Origin: Lobosporangium transversale
Lineage: Eukaryota > Mortierellomycota > Mortierellomycetes > Mortierellales > Mortierellaceae
Assembly (NCBI RefSeq): GCF_002105155.1
Contig: NW_019028987.1
Span: 186,001 to 250,000, forward strand
Length of the DNA stretch: 64,000 bases
Direction: 5' to 3'
Shown: in pieces, positions 44,201 to 56,227 of the stretch
How positions within the stretch are numbered: the stretch's first letter is position 1
Layout: each line of letters opens with the position of its first letter
Position numbers and translations under genes: made by a program
The notes under the pieces: generated by a model
What the model saw: only the letters and a program-made list of their open reading frames with translations
Told to the model about the DNA's origin: nothing
Databases searched by the model: none

Positions 44201-45513
44201 GGCCGACTCCTGCTCCTGTGCACACTTTTACTCCGTCCTCGACTTTTGCTACGACTACTGCGTCCACGATCTTCTCGACTTCTACTTCTGTGTCGACTCT
44301 TGCTTCGATGTCTGCTCTTGCTTCTTCCTCTTGATCTTTCGTCAAGATATTCACTACGCTCGTTGTATCCGTTGTCCATGTTGGTTTTTACATCGGCTGC
44401 AGGCAAAGTGTCCGTTAAGATTGGAGCTGAGGAGTCGTATGAAGTCTTTAGTGGAGAGGTTCGCTCTGCTTTTGCCGCCGCGTGTAATCCCATGGATGAG
44501 GATGTTGCAGACGGGGTGATTGGTGATGCCACTATAGGTCCTTGTGTGATGGTACCTGGGACCGATGAAGACCTGGACGTATTAATGAATGGTAACGACT
44601 GCTGTGGTTGGCCAATGGCAGGTCTCAGCGCATTTGTTGAATCGGGAGATGGTTGTTGTCCTGGAGTGATGGGTTTCATAAAGGGGTTGCGGTATCGCGT
44701 TCCTTGTTGTGCGGATATTGGGTCAGATGATTGGATGTTCTCATTTCTCGGAGTAGATACAAAAGTGCTATCCTGACTATCCCTCCGTGGATCTCGAGAT
44801 GATTGAAGACTAGGATCGATGGAGGATTGTGTCCGATGATGGCGTGCAGGGGGTGGACTCTTTCCTCGAGCTGTAGGTGAGGAATATCTTCGAGGCTGTG
44901 GTGGACTCCTTCCACGTTCTTTGTATGGGTAGGGTTGTGAATAGGTTTGATCTGGATATTGAGATTGGCGGTTGATGCGTGGGTCTGGTGGAGGTTCTCT
45001 TGAGTAACGGGCCGGATTGGGCAATCTGTTTGAAGAGGTACCCTCTCGTGGGGACGCACTGTTGACTGAATCATCAGTAGATAAATCGGATGCCTTGCGA
45101 CGACGGTCACGGTCCTCTCGTCCTCGTTCTGGCCCACGTACATGCCTGTCCCGGTCACGTTCACGCTCAGCTTCACGTCTTTCTTCTCTTGGACGGTAAT
45201 TATTAGCGTTTGAAAAGTTGTAGGAATGAATTCTGCTGGGGACAGAAGTGTTGGCTTGGTGGGCCGAGTGAGTTTGGGGAGCAGACTGGACTGAGGTGTT
45301 GGAGCTGGATCGAGAATGAAGAGGGGATGGCGCGGTATTTAAGGGAGCTGTAGAGTTGCCTGGTGTCTGTTGCGGTAAAGACGGTTGAGGATGAGCCTGG
45401 AATGGAGGGGACGCAGCGGAGGGGTTGGCAGGAGGCAGCTTTGTAGACTGGGCTGTATTAGAGCGAGAACGAAGACGAGGGTCCGTTGGAGGGGGAGCAC
45501 CAGAGGGAACCAT
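41201..45513 (-). CDS. WD40-repeat protein with RS-rich disordered N-terminus, five exons
   Basis: Exons (minus): 45513-43828, 43727-43039, 42921-42522, 42364-42108, 41789-41201; all junctions are GT..AG and in frame, total 1206 residues. Residues 1-530 are disordered: Pro/Ser-rich, then an RS domain (SRGRSKSRHRSKSRHRSRSR region) and RKKRKRR. A short helix (MDQLKKEMQKKMEIIKEHYL) follows. The C-terminal half holds WD-type repeats: NIHFWDINAQ, GGDKTLMHWRF, HTNAVKCLSYSHPSKILFSG, GGTEEGIINIWDVRWN, ICAAFHPTKNVLISQTVDNS. Asn and Gln runs interrupt the last blade. RS domains are typical of splicing and nuclear-speckle proteins, so a nuclear RNA-processing role is plausible; I cannot name an orthologue. 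A decayed fragment of exon 1 lies at 36400-37200. Confidence 0.85.
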
Positions 45514-45931
45514 GACGATTACTGCTTTTTAGTGCAAGTTGTAATGATTTGAACTGTCTTGTTTTAGTCTTTCGTAATGTGTTTATATACATGTATAAAT
45601 GTATAAATATATAATTAGCAGTAAAAGTCAATCGAGATTGAAAAGAGAAAAAGGATGGGTTGCGTATAGATTGAAAGGGAGTAATCCCCAAGAATGCGAT
45701 GAAGAGAGAGATGTAAAAGAAGAAAAAAGGGATAAAGACCAATGTGATGGAGAGAGAGAGAGGGTGAGAAAATAAATAAACAAAAAAAAAAAAAAAAAAA
45801 AAAAAACGATCAACCGAAACAATTGGAAAAATAAATTTTAAATTCACAATCAAAAAAAGGCTTTTTTTCATTTTATTTTATTTTATTTTATTTTATTTTC
45901 TCTTGCTTTTTGCTTTTGTCAACCATGGCAT
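45514..45931. other. Spacer between the WD40 gene and the PRPP synthetase gene
   Basis: Contains a 26-A run at 45781-45806 and TTTTA repeats. It serves as promoter of the WD40 gene and 3' flank of the PRPP synthetase gene. No gene. Confidence 0.5.
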
Positions 45932-46648
45932 TCACAGACTCTTGGGGACCTGTGTAAAGAGATAAGAGATACTCTCTCCATTGTGTGTACGCCTGATGGC
46001 CTCTGCAAGTGTGGCGCTGATATCCAACACCCTGAGCTTTGTGCTCAACGCTCGTTTCTCTGCCGGAAGGGGGTAGGTGTTGGTGACCACGATTCGGTGC
46101 ACATTCGGACACTCCTCGATCTGGCGCAACGAATTCCCGCTGAGGATACCGTGTGTAGCAATGATGAGCACCTGTTTCGCCCCATGATCCACCAACAGAT
46201 CTGCTGCCTCCAAAAACGAATGGCATCCATCAATCATGTCGTCCTATATATGTATATATATATATATGTATTATATTATAAAACGAACCAAAAGTTTAGC
46301 TCCTTTGGTTGCTTCGTTTCATTCTGACCATACCCATTTACACTATATTAAAAACAGAAAAAGAATCGGTTTTTTTGCTTACAATAATAAAGCACACCTT
46401 GTCCTGGACATCGCCCACGAGGGTGAGGAGCGATGTTTCATCGACGGTAACACGCTGGACTTCGTGTCCTGTTTCAGCATCGACCATCTGATCATCATAG
46501 TCATCATCCTCGTCTTCCAGTCGGTTGTAAATGTTTTCAGGCTCGGACAGGGAATGATCAGGATCATGGCCAGATCTTGTCCTGTCCTTGTGGATCAATG
46601 CAAAATCAATGTTGAGTCGATCAGCCAATGAGGTTACCCTAAAAAAAA

Positions 46649-46699
<51 letters not shown>

Positions 46700-47790
46700 A
46701 TATGCAAACAAAAAGGTCAACAATCGAAAAAAATCCATCTACTACCGAGGATTGTGAATGAATATATATATATATATAAGTGTTACCTCTTGGCACCTCC
46801 AGCGTTTTTACTGACAACGACACCATTTTGCCAGTCCTGAACATGTTCCTGGATCCAATGGGCGATGGTGGGTTCAGCATAGAGATTGTCGACAGGACGA
46901 TCAAAGAATCCCTGCATCTGCGAGGCATGCAAGTCCATGGTGATAACATGGTCAACACCTGAAATGGACAGGATGTTGGCCACCACTACAGGTTATTTTG
47001 AACAAGCATTAGAGACAAGATCGGAAGAAAGGAAGAGAGAGAGAGAGAGAGAGATTGCATTCCTGAGCACAGCAAAGCAAAGGAAAAAAAAAAAAAAAAA
47101 AAAAAAAAAAAGACAGTGATTACACTTTGCGGCAATAGCACCACGATGCTTCTTTTTCTTGCTCTGCTTAGAGTAGGGGAAATATGGGATGACGGCAGTA
47201 ACGCGCTGAGCAGAAGCACCTTTGCAGGCATTGATCATGATCAAGAGTTCCATGAGCGAATCATTGATCTTGGACGAGCCAGACTGGATGATGAAGACAT
47301 CTTCATTACGTACAGACACGCCTATGTATAAATTTATATAAATATTAATGTGAATATGAATATGAATATGGATATGAAAGAGAAAGAAAAGAAAAGAAAA
47401 GTAAGGAAAAGAAAGGGAGTTTTTTTTGTTTCTTTTACCAATCTCGACCGAGGTCTCCTTGTTCTTAAACTGGGAGAGGGTGGTCTTGCCAAGCTGGATT
47501 CCGAGACGGTTGGTGACGAGAGTAGCCAGCTCGGGGTGTGAGCTTCCAGCAAAGACCTTTGTGCGTCTCACTAGCAAAGGGAAAGAAGAAGAAGAAGAAG
47601 AAGAAGAAGGAGAAAAGGGAAGAGAAGAAGAAGGAGAAAAGGGAAAGACGAAGGAGAATGAGTAAATGAGAATGAAAAAAGAAAAAAAAGAAATGAATAA
47701 AAGTAATTAGTGATCAGATCCAATCAAGAAAGAAAAAAAAAAATAAAAATAAAAAAATAGTTTTAAAGGAGAGAGAGAGAGAGACATACT
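45932..47790 (-). CDS. Ribose-phosphate pyrophosphokinase (PRPP synthetase), start codon split by an intron
   Basis: Makes PRPP from ribose 5-phosphate and ATP for nucleotide, His and Trp synthesis. Coding pieces (minus): A at 47790, then 47570-47439, 47321-47124, 46985-46787, 46638-46383, 46243-45932; 365 residues. Recognisable motifs: [11 protein letters not shown] at the start, [82 protein letters not shown] (PRPP-binding loop region) and HGILSGNSL. An acidic insert, [19 protein letters not shown], lies between LIHKDR and VGDV. No in-frame ATG exists in the first coding exon; joining donor CTA|GTATGT to acceptor TAG|TGAGACGC creates ATG at the family's usual start. Exon-internal TTG would be the only other option. 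Confidence 0.92.
46641..46700. repeat. AAAT tetranucleotide microsatellite in a PRPP synthetase intron
   Basis: About 15 perfect AAAT units directly after the acceptor of the intron between the third and fourth full coding exons (sense TTTA, just upstream of TTTAG). Confidence 0.9.
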
Positions 47791-48506
47791 AGTGTAGTGA
47801 ACCTAGGGAATGGATGGCAGGATAGAGTAGCGCACTCTGAGGCACAGGATCATAAGGAGAGAGGATGGAGAAAGAGACGGCGGAAGAGAGGAAAGAAAAG
47901 AGGGAAGAGGGAAGAGAGAAAAGAAGAAGAAGAAGAAAGAGGAGGAGGAGGAAGAAGAGGAAGAAGAAGAAGTAAAAGAGGGAAGAAATGGGCAATGAGT
48001 GACACATTGGAAATAAATAAAATAAGAAATAAAAATACAAAATAAAAAGTAAAATGCGGGGATAACCTTAAAATGCAGGCACACACATACATCTCACACA
48101 CACATTTATGATTTCCAAATTATTTTACACACCACACGGATTAAAAAATTATTCTGGAAATGCTTTCCTCCATTCCATTGGTGCAAACATGCCTGTCTTC
48201 CTCATACTTCATTTCACATTTCTCATTTGCAAGGGTGTGCCATTCCTTTATTACATGCTCTCTCACACTTCTCTATTCCTTCCCTCTTTTCCTCTTTTCG
48301 CTTCACCTTCACAAAGACAATCTAATCATTCACTCTTCTCTTTGCTCCATTCCTTCCTCTTCCTGCCTCTTCATTCCACCTTCTACTTCTCTCTCCACAC
48401 CTGAGCTTCCTTCTATCCTTCTCTCCAGTCTTTTTCTATCTCTCTCTTCCTTCTTTTTATTTATTTGAAAACACACTTAAACCGTTCGTTCGTAGCATTG
48501 TCCACC
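47791..48506. promoter_or_regulatory. Divergent promoter region between PRPP synthetase and ArfGAP genes
   Basis: The two genes face away from each other. The region holds a non-coding first exon of the PRPP synthetase gene (ending CACTACACTA), a 120-bp GA-rich strand-asymmetric tract at about 47860-47985, and a CT-rich tract leading into the ArfGAP start (48280-48460). Frames in it are low-complexity artefacts. Confidence 0.6.
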
Positions 48507-49508
48507 ATGTCTGACAGGAAACTACCCACCGAAAAGAGTGAACGTATCCTTGCTGAACTGCTAAAGATCCCCGTCAACACCATCTGCTGCGACTGCGGAG
48601 CTGCCAGTACGTCCTCTTTTTTCTTTTCTCTTTTCTCTCCTTTTTCCTTTCTCCAAAAGACAAAAAGACAAGCCAAAAAGACAAGCTGGCATATCTTCTT
48701 CTTGGGCTTTTGACACTGACGACATCAAAAATCTGTCTTGCATTGCAATTCGACTTTGGATAGATCCGAAATGGGCCTCTTACTCTCTCGGCTGTTTCCT
48801 CTGTGTACGATGTGTCAGCATCCATCGGAAGATGGGTACCCATATCTCCAAAGTCAGATCCGTCACCTTGGACGCATGGACTCAGGAAGATATCGATGTA
48901 AAGACAATAAAAAGCCTTCTTCCTTTTCATTTCTTTTTTTTTTTTTTTTTTTTTTTTTCTCCCTTCCTTCCTTTCTTTACAAAACTTTTCTCATCTTGAA
49001 AACTTATATACATGTATATATTATATATATTTTTTTTAAAAAAAAAAAAACCTACGTCTAACAGCATATGAAAAACTGGGGTAACGGTAAAGTCAATGCC
49101 CTGTACATGCCTCAGCCAGAACGTCATCCACCACCCATTAGCATGGAAGGAAGGTACCGTAGATAATACATTCGCCTTTTATTTCTTCTTCTTCTTCTTC
49201 TTCTTTCCTCCAACACAACAATCAAAAACTCTTCTCAATCCTTTGATTTTATCATACCTCTTTTTGTTTGTTGTTGTTGTTATTATTATTACTAACGCTT
49301 TTCTTCTCTTTATTTACTAAATAGTGCTATGGAACAGTATATTCGAGCAAAATACGAACGCAAAGAGTTTATGGAGGGCGGTGGCGGTGGTAGTAACTAC
49401 CAGGTAAAGAATCTTTGTAACAGCCCTTTGTCCACCGTTAATGAACTGCATTGAAAAAGAGTTATTTATATTGTTTTTTTAACCTTGGCTCTTTTCTCTT
49501 TCTTTTTT

Positions 49509-49542
<34 letters not shown>

Positions 49543-51086
49543 CTGCACGCTCTGCTTATGGCAACACGTTTTCAGGAGGAAGAGGCAGCAGTTACAACAA
49601 CGATGTGGTCAACACAAACTCCTATACCACTCAAATGTCTGCGCTCCGTGCCATGGGCTTCACCGACAATGCCAAGAACCTTCAGGTGCTTCAGTCCACC
49701 AATGGAGATGTACCCAACGCTGTGGAGATCCTGTGTCGTATCGGCTCTGGTCCCGTCACCTCCTCCGCCAATCTCTCTGCCTCCAACACCAACAGTCCAT
49801 CCTCAAGACCCGCACGACGCAGTCCCTCAACCAATAGCACTCACAACAACACCAGTGGCACGGCCTCCGATCCAAAGGAGGCCATTCTCTGGAACATGGG
49901 CTTCCATGATGCTGCACTGAATAAGGAGGCTCTTCGTCGTGCTGGAGGCAATCCCGAAGTGGCTGCTGGTATCCTCATTGATGAAAAGGATAAATTAGCA
50001 AGAGCCGTACGCGAAAAATCCTCTACATCCTCACCACTTCCTTCACGACTCGATCCCCCAGGCAGCAAATCTTCAAAGAATGACTCCAATCTCTTGATAG
50101 ATCTCTCCGATGATAGTGAACAACAACAACAACAACAACAAAGATTACGAATGCAACAACAGATGTTTCAACAACAGATGAATATGCAAAACGCCTTTGG
50201 TAACTCAAACCCGAATCAACCCTGGTCTAACTCGAATCTGGATCAGTTTGGTCAAACCCAGAGTCAACTTCAATCGATCATGGACAATAACGCCAATTTC
50301 CTTGCCATGTTCAACTCTGAACAAAATTCCACCAACAACAACAACAACAACAACAATATGAATAATATGAATAATATGAACAACATGAGCAACATGAACA
50401 ATATGTTTGGAAACACCAATAATAATAATAACAATAATAATAATAATAATAATCTGAACACCATGGGCATGAGTAGTCCTTTTGGTCTCAATCAACAACC
50501 AACAGGGAACTTTGGCAACGATATGAGCTCTTGGGCTATGAACAACAATACCAACAACAACAGTATGAGCAACATGAACAACGCTTTTGGTTTGCAAACA
50601 AGTATGGCCACAGGCACCAGCAACATGTTTGCCAATAATAATAATAACAACAACAACAGCTTTATGAGCATGGGAATGAACAATCAACAGCAACAGACGC
50701 TCAACCCTTTTGGCACTCTCAGCAGTCAACCTACAGGTCTATCTGGACTCAGCAGTGGTGGTGGTAGCGCAATAGGATCACCCATGACTCCATTCACTAG
50801 CTTATCATCTGCTGGGAACACGAACCCTCTTTTGACTGGGACTGGTCAGATGGGCAACATGGGGATGAATAATATGAGCAGCATGGGCAACATGGGCATG
50901 AATAACATGAATAACATGAACAATATGAACAACATGAACAACAACAACGGCAACTTTAACTCTGCATTTGGGATGAATCAGAGTAACCAGAATAACCAGA
51001 ACAACCAAAATAACAGCTTCAACTCTTTTAATAATAACAATAGCAATAACAACCTCTGGGGAAATAGCAATACTAATTTATTCTAA
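48507..51086 (+). CDS. ArfGAP protein with two UBA-like domains and Asn/Met-rich tail (Gts1/Ucp3 type), five exons
   Basis: Exons 48507-48606, 48764-48897, 49065-49153, 49325-49403, 49542-51086; 648 residues. The ArfGAP zinc finger spans about 13-130: the C-x2-C-x16-C-x2-C spacing is met by CCDCGAANPKW and [15 protein letters not shown], with the catalytic Arg in [14 protein letters not shown]. Two UBA-like helices follow: [20 protein letters not shown] and [16 protein letters not shown] with AAGILID. The tail from about 290 is Gln/Asn/Met-rich (NNMNNM repeats) and likely disordered. The enzyme stimulates GTP hydrolysis by Arf GTPases in vesicle traffic; the ArfGAP-UBA-Q/N architecture matches yeast Gts1-type proteins. 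The last intron ends in 28 consecutive A residues immediately at the AG. Confidence 0.9.
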
Positions 51087-51289
51087 AGGAAAATGAATAA
51101 AAAAATAAATAAATAAATAAATTATGTTATAAAAATAAGAAGCGAATAAAAACAATACGATTTCTTTTTCTTTTATTTCTTTCTTTTTTTATTCCAAAAT
51201 TGCTGTGCAGAGAATAGAATGGAAACAGTTGTGTTGTATTGTGTTGTGTTGTGTTGTTGTGCTGGACTGTATCATTCATGGTCATGGAA

Positions 51290-52735
51290 TCACGGAAAGA
51301 TATCGTATCGTCTATGGTTCATGACTGGCATCTCGGAGCGGATTCGTTCCAAGACTGAAAGGTCTACGGGCGCAACAGCAATGCCTTCCTCCTGTCCATC
51401 GCACTCTGCAATCACTTTACCCCATGGATCTACAATCTAGCAATAAAATAAAATATGAAAAGAATTACTCACTGAGGATTTGCAATAATAACAAAAGAAA
51501 GAAGAAAACAAAAATAAAAATAAAAATAAAACCAAGTGCATATCTTACCATAGAGTGACCATAACTGGAGCGCTTCTCATTATGTTTTCCTACTTGTGCA
51601 GCAGCAACAACAAACGATTGTGTCTCAATGGCTCTGCTTCGCAAAAGGACCTCTAAGCGAAGAAGAAGAAGAAAAAGAAAAAGAAAAAAGAAGAGAAGAG
51701 GAGAAAAGAGAGAAGGAGGCATTATGTCAACATGAAGATCAGCTTTTTTTTTTTTTTTTTTTTTTTTGGTCCACGTTATCATTTTTCAAAAAAGACAAAT
51801 ATACAAATATATTACCCCAATGGGCTTCACCGGTCTCGGTAGTGAATGCAGATGGGTAGGTCAAGATCTCAGCACCCTGTTTCCTCAGCTGTAAAGCCAG
51901 TTCTGCAAACCTGAGATCATAACAGATCCCCAACCCGACTTTGCCAGCAGGTGTTTGGACCGGTGGGATCAATCGATCGCCCGCCACCGTGCTTTTACTT
52001 TCAAGTAATTGTGGTCCATTCTGAATATCCACATCAAACAGATGAAGCTTTCTGTACGAACTCACGATCGATCCTTGATCGTTGATCAAAACATGTGTGT
52101 TGTACAACCGATCTGGAAACGGACTCTACTTTAGGAGGGGGAAGAATTTTTTTTTTTTTTTTTTTTTTTAGTTAATTGTTGCAGATTGATATTAATTTTC
52201 CACATTCAGGAATAATTTTTTGTTTCCGCAGATAAAATTTAAAGATTAAAAATCATAAAAATTAAAATTAAAACTAAAACGAACCTGTTCATGAATTCCA
52301 ATTGAACACCACATGCCAAGCTGTTTAGCCTCTGCGCACACACCCTCCAGGAATGGTCCCGGGTCCGTCAATGGATGAGACAGCTTAATGGCCTCTTCGC
52401 CTGCATTACCGAGAAAGTCGGATGCCTCTGGGAAGAATATCATCTATTTGGCAGGCAGCATACCATTTATATTTACATTTACATTTACATTTACATTTAG
52501 ATTGACATTTTACATTTGCAACATATTTAACATACCCACACATGTATATATAATATATGAATTCCAATGGGTGTCTCAATATGCCGTGCTTCTTTTTTCT
52601 CCAATATCCCCTTCAACTGTTTACCTTTGCAGCTTGCTCGGATGCTTGGCTCATCAAACGGAGACAAGTATTCAAGTTTGTAGAGACAGACTGTCCTCCA
52701 CAGAACTGCGCTACTGCAATCTTGACTATTTGCAT
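51290..52735 (-). CDS. Carbon-nitrogen hydrolase, Nit2/Nit1-type (probable deaminated-glutathione amidase), five exons
   Basis: Exons (minus): 52735-52625, 52443-52285, 52125-51816, 51652-51549, 51436-51290; 276 residues, normal for the family. The catalytic Glu-Lys-Cys triad is visible: Glu in [10 protein letters not shown], Lys in [12 protein letters not shown] and Cys in [11 protein letters not shown]. Other family signatures are [45 protein letters not shown] and [12 protein letters not shown]. The family hydrolyses amides; members closest in motif pattern repair deaminated glutathione in cytosol and mitochondria. The substrate is inferred. Introns carry ACATTT repeats and long A/T runs. 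It converges with the ArfGAP gene 200 bp away. Confidence 0.92.
52463..52500. repeat. ACATTT hexanucleotide repeat in an intron of the Nit2-type gene
   Basis: Six near-perfect TTACAT units in the first intron. Confidence 0.8.
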
Positions 52736-52994
52736 GGTTCGAAATGTAAAGGAATGTGAAAAAGGAAAAAGGAAAAATAAAAAATGAGAATGAATTGAAT
52801 TGAATTGAATTGAATTGAGAAAAAAAAAAAAAAACGATCAAGTGAGCAAAATACAAGGCTCAGATAAAAGTGTGTGCATGTATGCCATGATGTTGTTCCT
52901 GAACGTCATTTTTTTTTTTTTTTTTTTTTTCTCAAATGATGTATTGTATTTTTTGTTAACAACTTATTCTCTTTTATTGTTGCATTAATAATGC

Positions 52995-54792
52995 TCATGT
53001 TCCCTTTCGACGCTTCGATTTGCGAAGACCATTCGTCTCTGTTGTTGTTTCTGTTGCTGTTTCTAACACGGATGAGAATGATAATGATGATGATGGTGAT
53101 GATGACATGTCCAATATGGAATCTGATACATCTTCTAGCTTGACCTTCTCCATACTTTCACTCACTGCATTAGAAGATTCTTCTTCTTCTCCTTCTCCTT
53201 CTTCTTTTTCTTCTTCTTCATTCTTGATTTTTGCCAACAATAATGCCTTTTCCTCCCCTTCTCCTTCTCCTTCTCCTCCTTCTTTCTTGACTTTGATCAA
53301 TAGATCTGTAACCCCTTCCTCCTGCTTGACCCTCCCTTCGATCGTCCTGAGATCAGCTGCAAACAAAACCGAGTGTGCCCATCCAGAGTACTTCCCAAAG
53401 AGATCCACAAAATGTTTACCCACAGCTTTATAGATCGCAGGCGAGATCGTCTTGGGGACCTTGCCCTCAAATCGGAACTGATAATCACGTACTGCTATCT
53501 GCCAGACGTGCGTGTCCACCGGTATACTCTCATGTTTGTCAAGCGACATTAAACACTATTTGTGTATGGATCGGGAGGATCGGAACGATCGAGGGTTTAA
53601 AGGATCAAGAGATTGGTTTTTTTTTTTTTTTTTTTTTTTTTTGATAATTAATTCGTTAGTTCTATACGAACTTGGAGTTGTATGTAAATGAGATAAGAAA
53701 AAAAAAAAGGAACGAATCAACTTACAACACAATCAGCAACTTTTGGACCAACACCCTGCAACGCCAATAACGCAGCATGGGCTTCCTCATACGGCACTTT
53801 TCTTAATCCTCGAAGCCATGCTTCACCATCCTCCATTGCATGGATCATCTTTGCTGAACTGGCGATATATTTTGCTCTGTATCCAAACCCTGCCTTCCGT
53901 AACGTGTCCTCCACACCCTCCTGTGCTAATGCATCGATCGTAGGAAAACCATAGTATGTCTTGGAAGTTGATTCGCCCGATACTTGAGGTGGTATTGTGA
54001 TTGGTGCTCCGTACTCTTGGCATAATTTCGTAGCCTATTGTGGCGTTAAAATATAAAATTAAACATTAAAAAAAAAAAGAGAATAAAAATGCATGCATTG
54101 AGATTCCCCACGCACAAAGAACCTTTCAAATGGCTTTTTTCTTTTTCTTTTTTTACCATCTGGCTAATCCTGCCAATGTTGTTGTTAGAGCTGCAGATAA
54201 AGCACATCAAGTTCTCTACAGGATCCTGACGCAATATCCGCACACCTGGGAAAAGAGGTGCTTTGGCCTTAAAGTTGGCATCGGTTTCCGACCATTTCGC
54301 ATAGAGTTCTGTCAATGGTACATCCAATTGAAAATAATCTCTCAAAAACGCCGTATCTTGATCCTTCTCCCTCGCTTCTTCTTCTTCTTTTGATGTTTTT
54401 GACTCTGTTTCTTGATCTGATGATAGCAAAGGATCCGGTGTTGTCGAGCCTTTAAAGGTCCTGTATCGAAATCCATCCTCGGTCTCCTGGAGGCACCATA
54501 CCCGATGGTCTAGGACACATGAATAAATAGGAAGGGATATCTCTCCCGATTCCAGTTCCTGATGCTCTCGTTGCCATCGAAAGGACTGTCCACATTTCAA
54601 TGTTGTCGAAAGATCCAATTCAGACCGGGGCAACTTGACAGAGACCCAAGGAGTGGCTCTAACATGTTTTGGTGCAGCTAGTTTGTTTTTCTGCTTTGCA
54701 GTCTTGACTGCCGGTGTTGGATTCGCTTCATCTTTTGTGACAGCACTGGGACTTTTAGCCCTTCTTGATGATGACGGTGGTGATGGGGATGT

Positions 54793-54823
<31 letters not shown>

Positions 54824-55044
54824 CTTGTGGCTCTTGTGGCTCTTGTGGCTCTTGAAGTAACAGTGGTGGTAGTGGTTGTTGAAGAAGAAGAAGAAGAAGA
54901 AGAAGAAGAAGAAGAAGAAGACTTTGACCTTCTTGCGACAGTTGCAACCGTTGCTGTTGGAGCACTACCTTGCGCCGTTAATACGGATCCCTTTACCAAC
55001 GACAGTGCCCTTTTCCGAGTACTCCTGGTCAGACTGGTCATCAT
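52995..55044 (-). CDS. OGG1: 8-oxoguanine DNA glycosylase/AP lyase, three exons
   Basis: Exons (minus): 55044-54157, 54034-53726, 53555-52995; 585 residues, well above the usual 340-400. The first ~130 residues are low complexity: poly-Ser, poly-Thr, a TRATRATRAT repeat, basic ends. The OGG_N domain starts at WVSVKLPRSELDLS with the CGQSFRW motif. The FICSSNNNIGRISQM helix and the HhH motif ALQGVGPKVADCVCLM follow; Lys in GPKVADC is the Schiff-base nucleophile and Asp in SIPVDTHVW the catalytic acid. The tail after the fold is rich in Glu, Lys and Ser and ends in KSKRRK, a possible nuclear signal. The enzyme excises 8-oxoguanine opposite C in base-excision repair. Exon joints restore the family sequence without gaps. 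Confidence 0.95.
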
Positions 55045-55065
55045 ATGTTTTTCTTTTTCTTTTTT

Positions 55066-55103
<38 letters not shown>

Positions 55104-56032
55104 ATGTTGCAGAAAAATAAACAATAGAAGAGAAAAGGTAGGCTCGTCACCAGCCTGAAGACGAAGTTCATGTGCACATGCACGTGCTGAAAGGCAAATG
55201 TGGCTTGCTCTTGCAGACACCACACTTGACATTTTGGCTGGAGGTCTCTTTTTTTTTTAAATTTGAAAAAATTTCAAAGTCAAACACACCGCTAGGAAAG
55301 GCTCTTTTTTTTCTGCCATTCTCGCCGCAGAAAATGGCTTTTTTTTTTTTTTTTTTTCAAAGTCCAGACTAGGATATTGATTTGATTGAGAACGAACGAG
55401 GAATGAGAAAAAAGGATGGTATATTTTGCGTAAAAAGAGTCATCATGCTCTAATTAATCAATTAATTACCTTTAATTAAGATAGTGTGCTTAAATAAGGT
55501 CAGAGAGATGGAAACGAGAATTGTTGAGTAGATTCAAATGCTAGAATAATAAAATGTTCGAATAATAGATGGCAATGCAGATGATGGAAACAAGAGATGA
55601 TTGGTAAAAATGAGGCTAGTGATTTGGATGTGTGTGTAGGACCGATTAAAAAGCACCATCCCGTTTGTCTAAAGGGTAAGTGGATAGTGATGGCTTCGTT
55701 CATAAAGGATGAACGATTGTAAAGAATACTCAATAGATATGGTATTTTCATTAAAAGACAAAATTCCTTTCACTTGATTGACATTCGACTCTTTTCTTCA
55801 TGCTTGAACCTCGGCGATCCTCCTGCATATGCGGTATTGATGCGAGTTTTTATGACATGCTGTCCCGCGTGTTTTAAATATCTAGGTGTTGCCTTAACAT
55901 TCTGATCGTTGTTGATAACGAGCTTCTAAAGCTTAAGCTTGACGTGTATGTCGCCTGGGACCATGGAACGGAGGAATATGATATTGTCACTTTTCTCCGA
56001 GGTTTGATCGGTTTCTCTTCAAGCAGGATCCA
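55045..56032. other. Intergenic, between OGG1 and the Ty3/gypsy element
   Basis: Contains a GTT trinucleotide run (about 55067-55102) near the OGG1 start and poly-T at 55329-55347. A plus-strand stretch at about 55910-56032 is open for some 40 codons up to the LTR (contains VAWDHGTEEYDIVTFLRG) but has no ATG context or recognised homology. Confidence 0.5.
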
Positions 56033-56227
56033 TGCAAAAGTCAAGGTAGTGTTCTAGGGGGATCTAAGGGTGCAATAAAGGTATCTTTATTCAGGGGGAA
56101 CTATGCTACAGGACTAGATAGAAAAGTAGACCTATTTATACTAGTTAATGTCCTGTTGCAAGGAATGCTCTAGAAATATGGGCGAAATACTATGTTGCAC
56201 AAAATTATTATAGTGATTTCGCTTGCA
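56033..56227 (-). repeat. 3' LTR (downstream in element orientation)
   Basis: 195 bp, ends TG..CA, same as the copy at 60879-61073 except for G/A differences near 56117 and 56150. The pol frame terminates inside it. Confidence 0.95.

Noticed and set aside
43893-44776. Plus-strand frames over the RS domain exon
   Set aside because: Reverse of SR-rich coding sequence; Leu/Ser/Cys-rich shadows without support.
47797-48101. Several overlapping frames in a GA/CT tract
   Set aside because: Glu/Lys/Arg or Phe/Ser runs imposed by a purine tract in the divergent promoter.
50205-50729. 174-codon antisense frame in the ArfGAP last exon
   Set aside because: Val/Ile/His-rich reverse of the Asn/Met repeat region; the sense frame is part of a spliced gene.
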